Source: Nesterenkonia sedimenti
GTDB lineage: Bacteria; Actinomycetota; Actinomycetes; Actinomycetales; Micrococcaceae
Length of the DNA: 64,000 nt
NCBI RefSeq assembly: GCF_012641515.1
Contig: NZ_JABAHY010000008.1
Coordinates: 1 to 64,000 of the forward strand
Reading direction: 5' to 3'
The notes beneath the pieces were generated by a model that was not told the origin of the DNA, did no database searches, and saw only the letters and a list, made by a program, of their open reading frames with translations. Positions 27,110-39,100 of this stretch are shown piece by piece (the stretch's first letter is position 1; the number at the start of each line of letters is the position of its first letter). Made by a program: the position numbers and the translations under genes.

Positions 27110-29194
27110 CTAGCTGAGCAGCTGATGAATATCCTCTGCGCTGAACTGGGCCCTGCCCATGGCTTCACTGGAGTCCAGCACCTGGCTGAACAGTTGGGAT
27201 TTGGACTCCTTCAGTGCCATCACCTTGGATTCGATGGTGTCCTTGGCGACCAGCCGGTAGACCATCACATTGCGGCGTTGACCGATCCGGTGTGCCCGGT
27301 CGATGGCCTGTTCCTCCACCGCTGGGTTCCACCAGGGGTCAAGGAGGATGACGTAATCGGCCTCGGTGAGGTTGAGTCCGAAACCGCCGGCTTTCAGGGA
27401 GACGAAGAAGACTGAGGCCTCCCCGGATCGGAAGGAGTCGATGACCGCACCCCGGTTGGTGGTGGACCCATCGAGGTAGGCGCTGTAGAGCCCCTGGTCG
27501 GTGGCGGTGGCCCGGGCCTTGGTCAAAAACCGGGTGAATTGGCTGAGCACGAGGACGCGGTGCCCCTCCCCCACTGCTTCGCTGAGCAGTTCGCCCAGGG
27601 CTTCGAGTTTGGCCGAGGGTGCTTGGGAGTTCTCCACCAGGGAGGCGTCCAGGGCCAGTTGGCGCAGCAGGGTCAGGGACTGCAGGATTTTGAACCGGTT
27701 GGAGCCGAGGTCGTCCATAAGTCCCAGGATCCGGGCCCGTTCCCGCTGCAGCCGCCGGTCGTAGATCCGGCGGTGTTCCTCGGTGAGCTCCAGTTCCAGG
27801 ATCTGTTCCTGTTTCGGCGGCAGCTCGGCGGCCACGGTCTCTTTGGTCCGGCGCAGCAGGAAGGGGCTCAGCCGCTGTTGGAGGCGTTGAAGCGCCTGCC
27901 TGTCCTGCTGTTTCTCGATGGGTTTGCGGTAGCCCTCGGTGAACTGTTCCCGGGTGCCCAGCAGCCCGGGGCAGCACAGGGAGACCACTGACCAGAGTTC
28001 TAGGAGGTTGTTCTCCATCGGGGTGCCGGTGATGGCCACCGTGAAGGGGACTTTGAGATCCCTGGCGGCCCGGTAGCCCTGGGAGGCGGGGTTTTTGATC
28101 ATCTGCGCCTCATCCAGGATGAGACCGGCCCATTCAGCCTGCTGGTATTTCTCAGCCTCCATCCGGAACAGGGCGTAGCTGGTGATCACCAGATCTGCCT
28201 CGGCGATCCGGGTATTCAGGGTCACCCCGCTGCGCTGCAGGGTCTCGTCCAGTACTGCCACGGTGAGTCCGGGGGTGAACCGGGCTGCTTCGCGTTCCCA
28301 GTTGCTGACCACTGAGGTGGGGGCGATGATCAGGAAGGGGGCTGAGTCCTGCTCTGTGTCGCTGTTCTGGTTGTTGACCGTCTGTTGGATCATCGCCAGG
28401 GCTTGGAGGGTTTTGCCCAGGCCCATGTCATCGGCGAGGATTCCGCCGAGCTGGTGTCGGCGTAGGAAGCTCAGCCAGGAGTAGCCGTGCTTCTGGTAGT
28501 CGCGCAGCTCGGCGTTGAGTCCCTCGGGTGGTTCTTGGTCTTCGACTCCCCCGGTGAGTTCGGAGATGCTGCGCCACCAGCTGTTCTGGTCGGCTTCGAC
28601 AATGTCGAGTTCGGTCAGTTCCTCCCAGAGGCTGACCTGGTAGCGGCTCAGTCGCAGAGAGTTGGGCTCGGTGTCGTTGAGGGTGCGGGCCTCTTCGATG
28701 ACCAGACGCAGGTGTTCCAGTTCGGGGGTGTTCAGCGGGAGGTAGGTGTTGTCCTCGAGGATGAGCACCGATTCGCCGCGGGCTAAGGCGGTGAAGAGCT
28801 CTGAGAAGCTGATCTCCCGGTCCTCGACGGTGACTCGCAGGTTGAGGTCGAACCAGTCTCCTTCCTCGGCAGTGCCCTCTGGGGTCGGAGCGGGTGCCAG
28901 TTCCACAGTGGGGGTTTCGGTGATCCGCCGGTACTCAGGGCCCAGATCCGGGGGCAGACGACCTGCGGTGACCAGGACCGCATGGGCGTGGGAGCAGTCT
29001 GCACCTTCGGCCTCTGGGGAATCGGGGCAGCTGCAGGTGATGGCGGCGTCGTCGGCGGTTCCGGTGTGGGTCACCACAACGCGTTCATACCAGGTCCCGG
29101 CCCGTTCGGAGGCCACAACGGCCTCTATCCGTTCGGCCGTCCCTGAGGATTCCCGGCTGACAATAAAGGCAGCCTCAGCCAGATCACTGGACAT
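27110..29194 (-). CDS. SWIM/SNF2-family helicase-like ATPase
   Basis: 694 residues from ATG 29194 (MSSDLAEAAFIVSRESSG). A longer open frame would run through tRNA-Leu and is rejected. The N-terminal SWIM zinc finger is CSCPDSPEAEGADCSHAH. The helicase core has Walker A in LADDMGLGKTLQALAMIQQT, DEAQ in LILDEAQMIKNP, ITGTPMENNLLELWSVV and the C-terminal lobe FVSLKAGGFGLNLTEADYVI / DRAHRIGQRRNVMVYRL. It is an SF2 DNA translocase, function unspecified. It lies 21 bp before pdtaR on the same strand. Confidence 0.92.
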   Translation of the reverse strand: MSSDLAEAAFIVSRESSGTAERIEAVVASERAGTWYERVVVTHTGTADDAAITCSCPDSPEAEGADCSHAHAVLVTAGRLPPDLGPEYRRITETPTVELAPAPTPEGTAEEGDWFDLNLRVTVEDREISFSELFTALARGESVLILEDNTYLPLNTPELEHLRLVIEEARTLNDTEPNSLRLSRYQVSLWEELTELDIVEADQNSWWRSISELTGGVEDQEPPEGLNAELRDYQKHGYSWLSFLRRHQLGGILADDMGLGKTLQALAMIQQTVNNQNSDTEQDSAPFLIIAPTSVVSNWEREAARFTPGLTVAVLDETLQRSGVTLNTRIAEADLVITSYALFRMEAEKYQQAEWAGLILDEAQMIKNPASQGYRAARDLKVPFTVAITGTPMENNLLELWSVVSLCCPGLLGTREQFTEGYRKPIEKQQDRQALQRLQQRLSPFLLRRTKETVAAELPPKQEQILELELTEEHRRIYDRRLQRERARILGLMDDLGSNRFKILQSLTLLRQLALDASLVENSQAPSAKLEALGELLSEAVGEGHRVLVLSQFTRFLTKARATATDQGLYSAYLDGSTTNRGAVIDSFRSGEASVFFVSLKAGGFGLNLTEADYVILLDPWWNPAVEEQAIDRAHRIGQRRNVMVYRLVAKDTIESKVMALKESKSQLFSQVLDSSEAMGRAQFSAEDIHQLLS

Positions 29195-29292
29195 AGGCCT
29201 GCGCTGAGATGGAGGTAGGAGCAAGGAAGAGGGGAAGTATACCCCTGTTGCGTGAGGCGCAAGCGAAGCGAGCGCCGACTTTAAGGCGCGAA

Positions 29293-29348
29293 GCTCGGCA
29301 AGGCTTTGCCGAGCGAGAGGCGGCGGGGCGTGAACCCGCCGCCGGGAC
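29293..29348 (-). repeat. palindromic repeat in the tRNA-Leu trailer
   Basis: On the minus strand, just past tRNA-Leu, GTCCC is followed by the inverted repeat GGCGGCGGG/CCCGCCGCC (29319-29343) and TCTCGCT. A second hairpin GCTCGGCAAAGCCTTGCCGAGC follows (29293-29314). The first hairpin and its flanks recur after tRNA-Gly at 50723-50751. It may act as terminator, processing signal or a REP-like element. Confidence 0.6.
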
Positions 29349-29356
29349 AAACACTG

Positions 29357-29438
29357 TCCCCGAAGTGGGACTCGAACCCACACACCGTGAGGTACTCGAT
29401 TTTGAGTCGAGCGCGTCTACCAATTCCGCCATTCGGGG
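29357..29438 (-). tRNA. tRNA-Leu (CAA anticodon)
   Basis: 82 nt with a long variable arm. The acceptor CCCCGAA pairs with TTCGGGG plus discriminator A. The anticodon stem-loop CTCGA-CTCAAAA-TCGAG gives CAA. The D-arm TGGCGGAATTGGTAGACGCG and T-loop GGTTCGAGTCC are leucine-type. The 5' base by pairing is C, slightly unusual, so the exact 5' end may need checking. Confidence 0.92.
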
Positions 29439-29449
29439 GCCGGTCCAGT

Positions 29450-30991
29450 TTACAGGGCCGAATGCGCAGATTGCGCACTGGCCGCACTGGCGGCACTTCG
29501 TGAGGGCCAGGGGCCGATGGGTTCCTTGGTGGGCAGGCCTTCTCCGCGGCGCAGGGCCTCGACGTCGATGCCTCCGTCGGGGAGGTCTCCGATGCGGTGG
29601 ACCTTGACCATATTGGTGGTTCCGGCCTGGCCTGGAGGTGAACCGGCGGCGATGACCACGAGGTCACCGTCCTTGGCGATGCCTTCCTCCAGCAGCAGTT
29701 TGTCCACCTGTCCGGTCATCTTGTCGGTATGCGGGGCGAATTCCACCCAGCGGGGCTGCACACCCCAGGAGAGGCACAGGATGTTGTGGGTGTGCTCCAC
29801 ATGGGTGAAGGCGAAGATGGACTGTTTGGGCCGCAGGCGGGAGAGCCTCCGGGCGGAGTCACCGGAACGGGTGAAGGTGGCCAGATAGGGCACCTCGAGC
29901 CGTTCGGCGATCTCATTGGCAGCCCGGGTGATGGCTCCGCCTCGGGTTTTGGGCTTAGTGCCGAGCTGCGGGATGCGTTCGAGGCCGCGGGCCTCGGTGG
30001 CCTGAATGATCGAAGACATTGTCTCCACGGTCTTGACCGGGTATTTGCCCACTGAGGTCTCACCGGAGAGCATCACGGCATCGGCGCCGTCGAGCACCGC
30101 ATTGGCGCAGTCGGAGGCCTCTGCGCGGGTGGGTCGGGGGTTGTCGATCATGGACTCCAGGACCTGGGTGGCCACGATGACCGGCTTGGCCCAGCGGCGG
30201 GCCAGTTCGATGGCGCGTTTCTGCACCACCGGCACTTCTTCCAGCGGCAGTTCCACACCGAGGTCACCGCGGGCGACCATAATGGCGTCGAATGCGTCGA
30301 TGACATCCTGCAGTGCGTCCACGGCCTGGGGTTTCTCCAGTTTCGCGATGACCGGGACGTAGCGGCCCTCTTCCTCCATGATCTGGTGGACGGCCTCGAT
30401 ATCGGCGGCATCGCGGACGAAGGACAGGGCGATCATGTCGAAGCCGGTGCGCAGGGCCCAGCGGAGGTCTTCCTCGTCCTTCTCGCTCAGGGCGGGTACT
30501 GAGACTGCGACCCCAGGGAGGTTGATGCCCTTGTTATTGGAGACCGGACCGGCGACGACGACCTCGGTGACCACATCGGTCTCGGTGACCTCTAGGGCAC
30601 GCAGGGAGACTTTGCCGTCGTCGATCAGCAGGGTGTCGCCGGGTTCCACATCCTGGGGCAGGGTCTTCAGGGTCGTGGAGCAGATCTCCTTAGTGCCCTC
30701 GATATCCCGGGTGGTGATGGTGAACCGGTCGCCCTCATCGAGCTGGTGGGGGCCGTCGCTGAAGCGGCCCAGGCGGATCTTCGGGCCCTGGAGGTCGGCG
30801 AAGATGGCCACCGCCCGGCGAAGGTCACCGGAGACCTCGCGCACGGTGTTGTAGGTGTCCTCATGGACGGTGTAGTCACCATGGCTCATATTGACCCGGA
30901 CCACGTCCACACCTGCCTCGATGAGTTCACGGGTACGTTCGTAGCCGGCTGTGGCCGGGCCGAATGTGGCAACGATCTTGGCGTGTCTCAT
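29450..30991 (-). CDS. pyk: pyruvate kinase
   Basis: 513 residues. Signatures are AKIVATFGPATAGYERTREL at the N-terminus, DLQGPKIRLGRF, and the active-site block IAKLEKPQAVDALQDVIDAF / IMVARGDLGVELPLEEVPVV. It transfers phosphate from PEP to ADP. The C-terminus runs beyond the normal end as an alanine/serine-rich tail of about 40 residues (from ALRRGEGLPTKEP). Transcribed alone after gltD, with its own -10 (TATAGT). Confidence 0.95.
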   Translation of the reverse strand: MRHAKIVATFGPATAGYERTRELIEAGVDVVRVNMSHGDYTVHEDTYNTVREVSGDLRRAVAIFADLQGPKIRLGRFSDGPHQLDEGDRFTITTRDIEGTKEICSTTLKTLPQDVEPGDTLLIDDGKVSLRALEVTETDVVTEVVVAGPVSNNKGINLPGVAVSVPALSEKDEEDLRWALRTGFDMIALSFVRDAADIEAVHQIMEEEGRYVPVIAKLEKPQAVDALQDVIDAFDAIMVARGDLGVELPLEEVPVVQKRAIELARRWAKPVIVATQVLESMIDNPRPTRAEASDCANAVLDGADAVMLSGETSVGKYPVKTVETMSSIIQATEARGLERIPQLGTKPKTRGGAITRAANEIAERLEVPYLATFTRSGDSARRLSRLRPKQSIFAFTHVEHTHNILCLSWGVQPRWVEFAPHTDKMTGQVDKLLLEEGIAKDGDLVVIAAGSPPGQAGTTNMVKVHRIGDLPDGGIDVEALRRGEGLPTKEPIGPWPSRSAASAASAQSAHSAL

Positions 30992-31049
30992 GCCTCACCT
31001 CACGGGGTTGTCGAGCAGTACGGAACGCGGCGCGACGCTGAGCCAACTA

Positions 31050-31055
31050 ACTATA
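31050..31055 (-). promoter_or_regulatory. pyk promoter -10 element
   Basis: TATAGT on the minus strand in the 88 bp gap between gltD and pyk, about 60 bp before the pyk start. No good -35 hexamer is visible at 16-18 bp. Confidence 0.4.
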
Positions 31056-31079
31056 CGAGCCTACCTTATGAGGCACGGG

Positions 31080-32535
<1,456 letters not shown>

Positions 32536-32543
<8 letters not shown>

Positions 32544-35500
32544 TGGTCACCTCCAGAATCTTCTGCCATGCGGCGTCACCGTCCGGGTCCAGCCCCTCGT
32601 CGAGGGCGGCGCTGCGGGCTGCGAGCACACGGTCGTAGTCACGTGGGAGCACCTTGGTGATCCTCCCGAGGGTCGCTTCGGGGTCTTCGAGCAGTTCGGC
32701 GGCCACTACGGAGTTGGTCTCCTCATGGTGCCGGCGCAGCAGGTCGCGAATGATCTGCTGATCCTCCTCATCGGGCTGAAGCAGCAGCAGCTCTCCCCCG
32801 GCGGCGGCCTGGGTGTTGAGCTTGCCCTCCTCGAAGTCCAGGAGATAGGCGGTGCCGCCGGACATTCCGGCGCCGAAGTTCCGGCCCACCGGCCCCAGGA
32901 TCAGGGTCTGGCCGCCGGTCATGTATTCGCAGCCGTGGTCGCCGACTCCTTCGACCACTGCGGTGGTCCCGGAGTTGCGGACCAGGAAACGTTCGCCGAC
33001 CTGTCCGCAGAGGAACAGTTCACCGCCAGTGGCGCCGTAACCGATCACATTGCCGGCCACCACGTTCTTAGCGGCTTCGAAGGATGCCTCCTCTTCGGGG
33101 GCGATGATGATCCGCCCTCCGGAGAGCCCCTTGCCCACGTAGTCATTGGCATCGCCTGCCAGGCGAATGGTCACACCCTGGGGCAGGAATGCGCCCAGGG
33201 ACTGACCGGCCTGACCGGTGAGGTTGACTTCGATGGTGTTGTTCTCCAGGGTCTTCAGCCCCAGGGCCTTGGTGACCTCATGGCCGAGCATGGTGCCCAC
33301 TGCACGGTCGGTGTTGACCACCGGGGATTCGATGGTGACCGCTGTGCCGTTGTGGATGGCCTCCTGGGCGGCTTCGATGAGCTTGACGTCGAAGTGCTTC
33401 TCCAGCTCGTGGTCCTGCTCGGAGGTCCGGCGCAGTTTCGCCTCCGGAGCCTCGGGGTCCCAGCCGGTGAGCACCTTGGTGAGGTCCAGTCCTTCGGTCT
33501 TCCAGTGCCGTTTGGCCTGGTCCAAATCGAGTGCGTCGATATGTCCGATGGCCTCATCGAGGCTGCGGAAGCCCAGTTCGGCGAGGTATTCGCGGACTTC
33601 CTGGGCGATGAACTCGAAGAAGTTCACCACGTGGTCGGCCTTACCGGTGTATCGATCACGCAGGGTCGGGTTCTGGGTGGCCACACCCACCGGGCAGGTG
33701 TCGAGGTGGCAGACCCGCATCATGATGCAGCCGGAGACCACCAGCGCGGAGGTGGCGAAGCCGTATTCCTCAGCACCCAGCAGCGCGGCGATGACCACAT
33801 CACGGCCGGTTTTGAGCTGACCGTCGACCTGTACGGTCACCCGTTCGCGCAGCCCGTTGAGCATCAGGGTCTGCTGGGCTTCGGCCAGTCCGAGCTCCCA
33901 GGGGGTGCCTGCGTGTTTGAGCGAGTTCAGCGGGGAGGCGCCGGTTCCGCCGTCGTGCCCGGAGATGAGCACGACGTCGGCTGCCGCCTTGGCCACACCT
34001 GCTGCGACCGTGCCCACTCCATGCAGGGAGACCAGCTTCACGTGGACCCGGGCACCGGTATTGGCGCGCTTGAGGTCGTAGATGAGCTGTTTGAGATCCT
34101 CGATGGAGTAGATGTCGTGGTGCGGAGGTGGGGAGACCAGGGAGACACCGGGTGTGGAGTGCCGGGTCTCGGCCACCCAGGGGTAGACCTTCTTGCCCAT
34201 GAGCTGACCGCCCTCACCGGGCTTTGCGCCCTGGGCCATCTTGATCTGCAGATCATCGGCATGGGTGAGGTACTGGCTGGTCACGCCGAAACGACCGGAG
34301 GCGATCTGTTTGATCGCGCTGCGGCGTTCGGGGTCGATCAGCCGCTGCGGATGCTCACCACCCTCACCGGTGTTGGAGCGCCCGCCGAGGCGATTCATGG
34401 CGATCGCCAGAGTCTCGTGGGCCTCCTGTGAGATGGAGCCGTAGCTCATCGCACCGGTGTTGAAGCGTTTGACGATCTCGCTGACCGGTTCGACCTCGCT
34501 GATCGGAACCGGGCTGCGGGTGGCCTTGAGGTTGAACAGCCCGCGCAGGGTCATCAGTTCCTTGGACTGATCATCCACCGACTTCGTGTACTGCTTGAAG
34601 ATGTCGTACCGGCGGGTCCGGGAGGCGTGCTGGAGCCTGAACACGGTCTCGGGGTTGAACAGATGCGGCGGACCTTCGCGGCGCCACTGGTACTCACCGC
34701 CGACTTCGAGTTCGTCTCCGCGGCCGAGGTCGTTGCCATCGGGCGGATATGCCTTGGCGTGCCGGGCTGAGGCCTCGGCGGCGATGACGTCGACGCCGAC
34801 CCCGCCCATCGGCGAGTGAGTGCCGGAGAAGTACTGGTCCACCACGTTCTGGGCCAGTCCGACCGCTTCGAAGGTCTGCGCACCGCAGTAGGAGCCGGCA
34901 GTGGAGATGCCCATCTTGGACATGATCTTCAGCAGACCCTTGCCCAGGGCCTTGATGAGGTTCTCCACGGCCTGCTCTTCGGTGACATTGGTGATCTCAC
35001 CGCGGCGGACCATATCCTCTGCGGATTCGATGGCCAGATAGGGGTTGACCGCCGAGGCGCCGTAGCCGATGAGGCAGGCCACATGGTGGACCTCGCGGAC
35101 GTCACCGGCTTCCACCAGCAGCGAGACCCTGGTGCGGGTGGCTGATTTCAGCAGGTGGTGGTGGATGGCCGAGACCAGCAGCAGGGAGGGAATCGGAGCC
35201 CACTGGGCATTGGAGTCCCGGTCAGAGATCACGATGTAGCCGACACCGCGGTGCACCGCGGCCGAGACCTGCTCACAGAGGGTGCGGATCCGCTGGCGGA
35301 ACTCCTCCTCAGTGGAGCCGACCCTGAAGAGTCCACGGATCTTTAGGGCGCTCTTGGTGCCGTCCTCATTGCGCTGGTTGGCGATCCGGGCCAGCTGGTC
35401 ATTGGTCAGCACCGGGAAGTCCAGCTGGATCTGCTTGGCCTTGACCTGTCCGGTGGCCAGGAGGTTGCCCTCTGGTCCGATATGCCGGCCCAGGGAGGTG

Positions 35501-37131
35501 ACCAGTTCCTCTCGGATGGCATCCAGGGGCGGGTTGGTCACCTGGGCGAAGGTCTGGACGAAGTAGTCGAAGAGCAGCCGGGGCCGTTCGGCCAGAACAG
35601 CGATGGGGGTATCGGTGCCCATTGCGCCCAGCGGCTCTGCACCGGTTGCGGCCATGGGGCCGACCAGGATCTTCAGCTCTTCATGGGTATAGCCGAAGGT
35701 CTGCTGGCGCAGCCGCACCGAACCGGAGGGGTGCTTGACATGCAGGCGTTCGGGGAGGTCATCCAGGGTGAGGCGGTTCTCCTCCACCCACTTCTGCCAG
35801 GGCGCCTTGGAGGCGAAGTCTGCCTTGATCTCCTCATCCTCGATGATCCGGCCCTCTTTGGTATCGGCCAGGAACATCATGCCCGGGGCCACCCGGCCCT
35901 TACGCACCACAGTGGAGGGTTCGAGATCGATGACGCCGACCTCGGAGGAGAGCACCACGAGTCCGTCATCGGTGACCCACCAGCGGGCCGGGCGCAGACC
36001 GTTGCGGTCCAGGACAGCACCGAGCTGGTCGCCGTCGGTGAAGGCGATGGCAGCTGGGCCGTCCCAGGCTTCCATCATGGTCGAGTGGTACTCGTAGAAG
36101 GCCCGCAGATCGGGGTCCATCGACTCGTGGTTCTCCCAGGCTTCGGGGATCATCATCCGCATCGCCTGGGACATTGGCCGACCGGAGAGCATCAGCAGTT
36201 CGGCGGCCTCATCGAAGCTGGTGGAGTCACTGGCGCCGGGGGTGCAGATTGGGAAGAGGTACTCCGGATCATCACCCAGAACGGGTCCGGCCATGGTGGC
36301 CTGCCGGGCGCGCATCCAGTTCCGGTTGCCCTTGACGGTGTTGATCTCACCGTTGTGGGCGATATGCCGCAGAGGCTGGGCCAGCGGCCAGGAGGGGAAG
36401 GTATTGGTGGAGAACCGGGAGTGGACAATCCCCAGAGTGGATTTGTACCGCTCATCGGAGAGGTCCGGATAGAAGGGCTCCAGCTGAGCGGTGGTCAGCA
36501 TGCCCTTATAGGTGATGGTCTTCGAAGACAGCGAGGCGAAGTAGATGCCCAGGCGGACCTGGGCACGTTTGCGCAGCCGCCAGGCCCGCTGGTCCAGGGT
36601 GCCCTCGGCAGATTCCTGGTACTCCATGGAATCCTCAGGTGCCATGGAGAGGAAGACCTGTTTGAAGAAGGGCATGGCCTCCCGGGCCAGGCTGCCGATC
36701 ATCGAGGCATCGACCGGAACATCGCGCCAGCCCAGCAGGGTCAGGCCCTGATCGGCGGCCATCTGCTCGAAGGTGGCCATCATATCGGCGCGCTCGGTCT
36801 CATCCTGCGGGAGGTAGGCGGTGCCGGCGGCGTATTCGCCTGCCGCGGGCAGCTCGAAGTCCAGCACGGCACGGAAGAGCTCATCGGGCAGCTGGGTGAG
36901 GATTCCGGCGCCGTCGCCGGTTCCGACATCTCCGCCTACTGCACCGCGGTGCTCCACACAGCGCAGGGCGTAGAGGGCGTGGTCGATGATGTCGTGACCG
37001 GGGGTTCCGCGCAGGGTCGCGATAGCGGCCATACCGCAGTTCTCATGCTCATTGGCCGGATCGTAGAGCCCTGCCTTTTCAGGGAACGCCGCATAGCGCT
37101 CATAGGGGCTGATCACCTTCGGCACTGACAT
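32536..37131 (-). CDS. gltB: glutamate synthase large subunit
   Basis: 1531 residues. A class II glutamine amidotransferase domain starts at the Cys of [19 protein letters not shown] after a propeptide of about 30 residues that is probably cleaved. Central and FMN-binding synthase domains follow ([20 protein letters not shown] and [20 protein letters not shown]), with the 3Fe-4S cysteines in [20 protein letters not shown] and the C-terminal GXGXG helix domain. It makes two glutamates from glutamine and 2-oxoglutarate. The ribosome site is AAGGAAGGAAC. First gene of gltBD. Confidence 0.97.
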
Positions 37132-37230
37132 CTTCGGTGTTCCTTCCTTGGGCAGGACGTACGTGATGACGGCAGCATGGATTGGTGCACATCATGCTGC
37201 TTCAGGTGCGGCTAGGCCTGCGGCTAGGTG

Positions 37231-38301
37231 CTAGCTCGAAGTCCTATCTTCCGCTTCAGTCTCTGCCGGTGCAAGTTGTGATTCACCGGTCTCAGCCTCT
37301 TCCGGGGTCTCCGCGGAGGCATCAGTCAGGTCTTTTTCAGATGTGTCGGCAGCCTGTTTGCGAGCCTCAACAGTATAGATCTCTTTGTGCTCGATGATCT
37401 CTTCTGTGCTCTGTGGGCGCTTCACAAACAGCCATATCAGGGCCGCGATGGCGACGACGAACACCACGAAAGCGATGATCTGGTTCAGCCGCCAGTCCAG
37501 GCCGAGATTGTCCAGCGGATACTGGGTGGATTTGTCGAGTTCGTCGATTCGCAGGGATTCGATCCAGAACCGGCCCAGGGCGTAGTAGGCCACATAGGTC
37601 CAGGCCAGCAGGCCCTGGCGGAACTGGAACCGCTTGAACAGCAGCAGCAGTGCGAAGAAGCCCAGGAGGTTCCACAGGGACTCGTAGAGGAATGTGGGGT
37701 GGAAGAGCATCTCTTCCACCGGCGTGGTGGAGGCGATCTCCGGTGCCTGGTACTGCTGTTCGGTGTCCAGCCGCAGGCCCCAGGGCAGGAAGGTGCGGTC
37801 ACCGTAGAGCTCCTGGTTGAAGTAGTTGCCCCAACGGCCTATAGCCTGGGCAAGCAGGATGCCGGGCACCACAGCATCGGCGAAGGCCGGGAATTTGATC
37901 CCGGAGCGCCGGCAGAAGATCCAGACAGCCAGGGCACCGGCTGCCACGGCTCCGATGATGGAGAGTCCGCCGTGCCAGAGCTGGAAGGCCCGCAGGATGT
38001 CCCCACCCTCCCCGAAGTAGGCATCCGGGGAGCTGATCACGTGGTAGGCCCGGGCTCCGATGATGCCGATAAGCACCGCCCAGAGCATTGCGGAGAACAC
38101 GTCGTCGCTGTTGCCCCCGCGGGACTTCCACAGTTTGCTGGCCACGATGACGGCCGCCACGATTCCCAGCATGATCGCCAGGGTGTAGAAGGCGAGGAAG
38201 AACGGCCCGGGGAGGTCGATACCGCGGGCCGGCGGTGGGGGGAAGCCGGAGGCCAGCAGGCTGGTGGCTTCGAAGACAGGGGTCAGACTCATAGTGGGCA
38301 C
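37231..38301 (-). CDS. lgt: prolipoprotein diacylglyceryl transferase
   Basis: 356 residues, a polytopic membrane protein. The Lgt signature is GRWGNYFNQELYG, with HGGLSIIGAVAAGALAVWIF upstream and YESLWNLLGFFALLLLFKR downstream. It adds diacylglycerol to the lipobox cysteine of prolipoproteins. A charged, Glu/Thr-rich cytoplasmic tail of about 60 residues is typical of actinobacterial forms. It lies 4 bp after trpA and closes the rib-his-trp run. Confidence 0.95.
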   Translation of the reverse strand: MPTMSLTPVFEATSLLASGFPPPPARGIDLPGPFFLAFYTLAIMLGIVAAVIVASKLWKSRGGNSDDVFSAMLWAVLIGIIGARAYHVISSPDAYFGEGGDILRAFQLWHGGLSIIGAVAAGALAVWIFCRRSGIKFPAFADAVVPGILLAQAIGRWGNYFNQELYGDRTFLPWGLRLDTEQQYQAPEIASTTPVEEMLFHPTFLYESLWNLLGFFALLLLFKRFQFRQGLLAWTYVAYYALGRFWIESLRIDELDKSTQYPLDNLGLDWRLNQIIAFVVFVVAIAALIWLFVKRPQSTEEIIEHKEIYTVEARKQAADTSEKDLTDASAETPEEAETGESQLAPAETEAEDRTSS

Positions 38302-38305
38302 CGTA

Positions 38306-39100
38306 TCAGTCGTTTCTAGGATTTAAGTTCTTGCCGGAGAGTTCGGCTGCCAGGGTGGCAACGGCCTCTGGTCCGCCGTCCCGAAGGGCGGCCACCAGGG
38401 CGGTTCCGACGATTGCGCCATCGGCGTAGCTGCCGATCTCTTCGACATGGGCGCGGGTGGAGACCCCGAGGCCGACGCATACGCGTTCGGCTCCGGCGGA
38501 CTTCGCAGCGGCGACCACCTCGGCAGCGGCCTGGGAGACCTCGGCTCGAGCCCCGGTGACCCCCATCAGGGAGACTCCGTAGACGAAGCCGCGGGAGGCT
38601 GAGGCGATCATCGCTGCCCGTTCCGGGCTGGAGGTGGGTGCAGAGAGGAAGACCCGGTCCAGACCGTATTCCTCGGTGGCTGCGATCCAGTCGGCGGCCT
38701 CATCGGGGATCAGATCGGGGGTGATTGCTCCCGCTCCCCCGGCCTCGGCCAGCCGGCGGGCGAAGGTGGCTGCACCCATCCGGTCGATGATGTTGTAGTA
38801 GGTCATCACCAACACGGCGGCATCGGTGGCCTCAGTGACCGCCTTGACGATCTCGAAGACCTCGTCGACCCGGAAGCCGCGGGCCAATACCTCAGTGGTG
38901 GCCTGCTGGATGACAGGACCGTCCATGACCGGGTCGGAGTAGGGCACACCGATTTCGATGACATCGGCCCCGTTGTTCACCAGGGCGATGGCGGCATCGA
39001 TACTGGTCTGCTTATCGGGGTAGCCGCCGGGCAGGTAGCCGATGAAGGCAGTGCGGCCCTGGGCCTTGGCGGCGTCGATGGCCGCTGCTGTCTTGCTCAC
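38306..39100 (-). CDS. trpA: tryptophan synthase alpha subunit
   Basis: 264 residues from GTG 39100, which overlaps the trpB stop (GTGA); an upstream Met lies inside trpB and is rejected. Motifs are [40 protein letters not shown] with the catalytic Glu and Asp, and [11 protein letters not shown]. It cleaves indole-3-glycerol phosphate to indole for TrpB. Confidence 0.96.
   Translation of the reverse strand: MSKTAAAIDAAKAQGRTAFIGYLPGGYPDKQTSIDAAIALVNNGADVIEIGVPYSDPVMDGPVIQQATTEVLARGFRVDEVFEIVKAVTEATDAAVLVMTYYNIIDRMGAATFARRLAEAGGAGAITPDLIPDEAADWIAATEEYGLDRVFLSAPTSSPERAAMIASASRGFVYGVSLMGVTGARAEVSQAAAEVVAAAKSAGAERVCVGLGVSTRAHVEEIGSYADGAIVGTALVAALRDGGPEAVATLAAELSGKNLNPRND

Noticed and set aside
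29195-29383. 63-codon extension of the SNF2 frame
   Set aside because: It would translate the tRNA-Leu trailer repeat and tRNA itself; ATG 29194 is the first sensible start.
37142-37230. Terminator between lgt and gltB
   Set aside because: Only short, T-less repeats around CTAGGC; not convincing as a stop signal.
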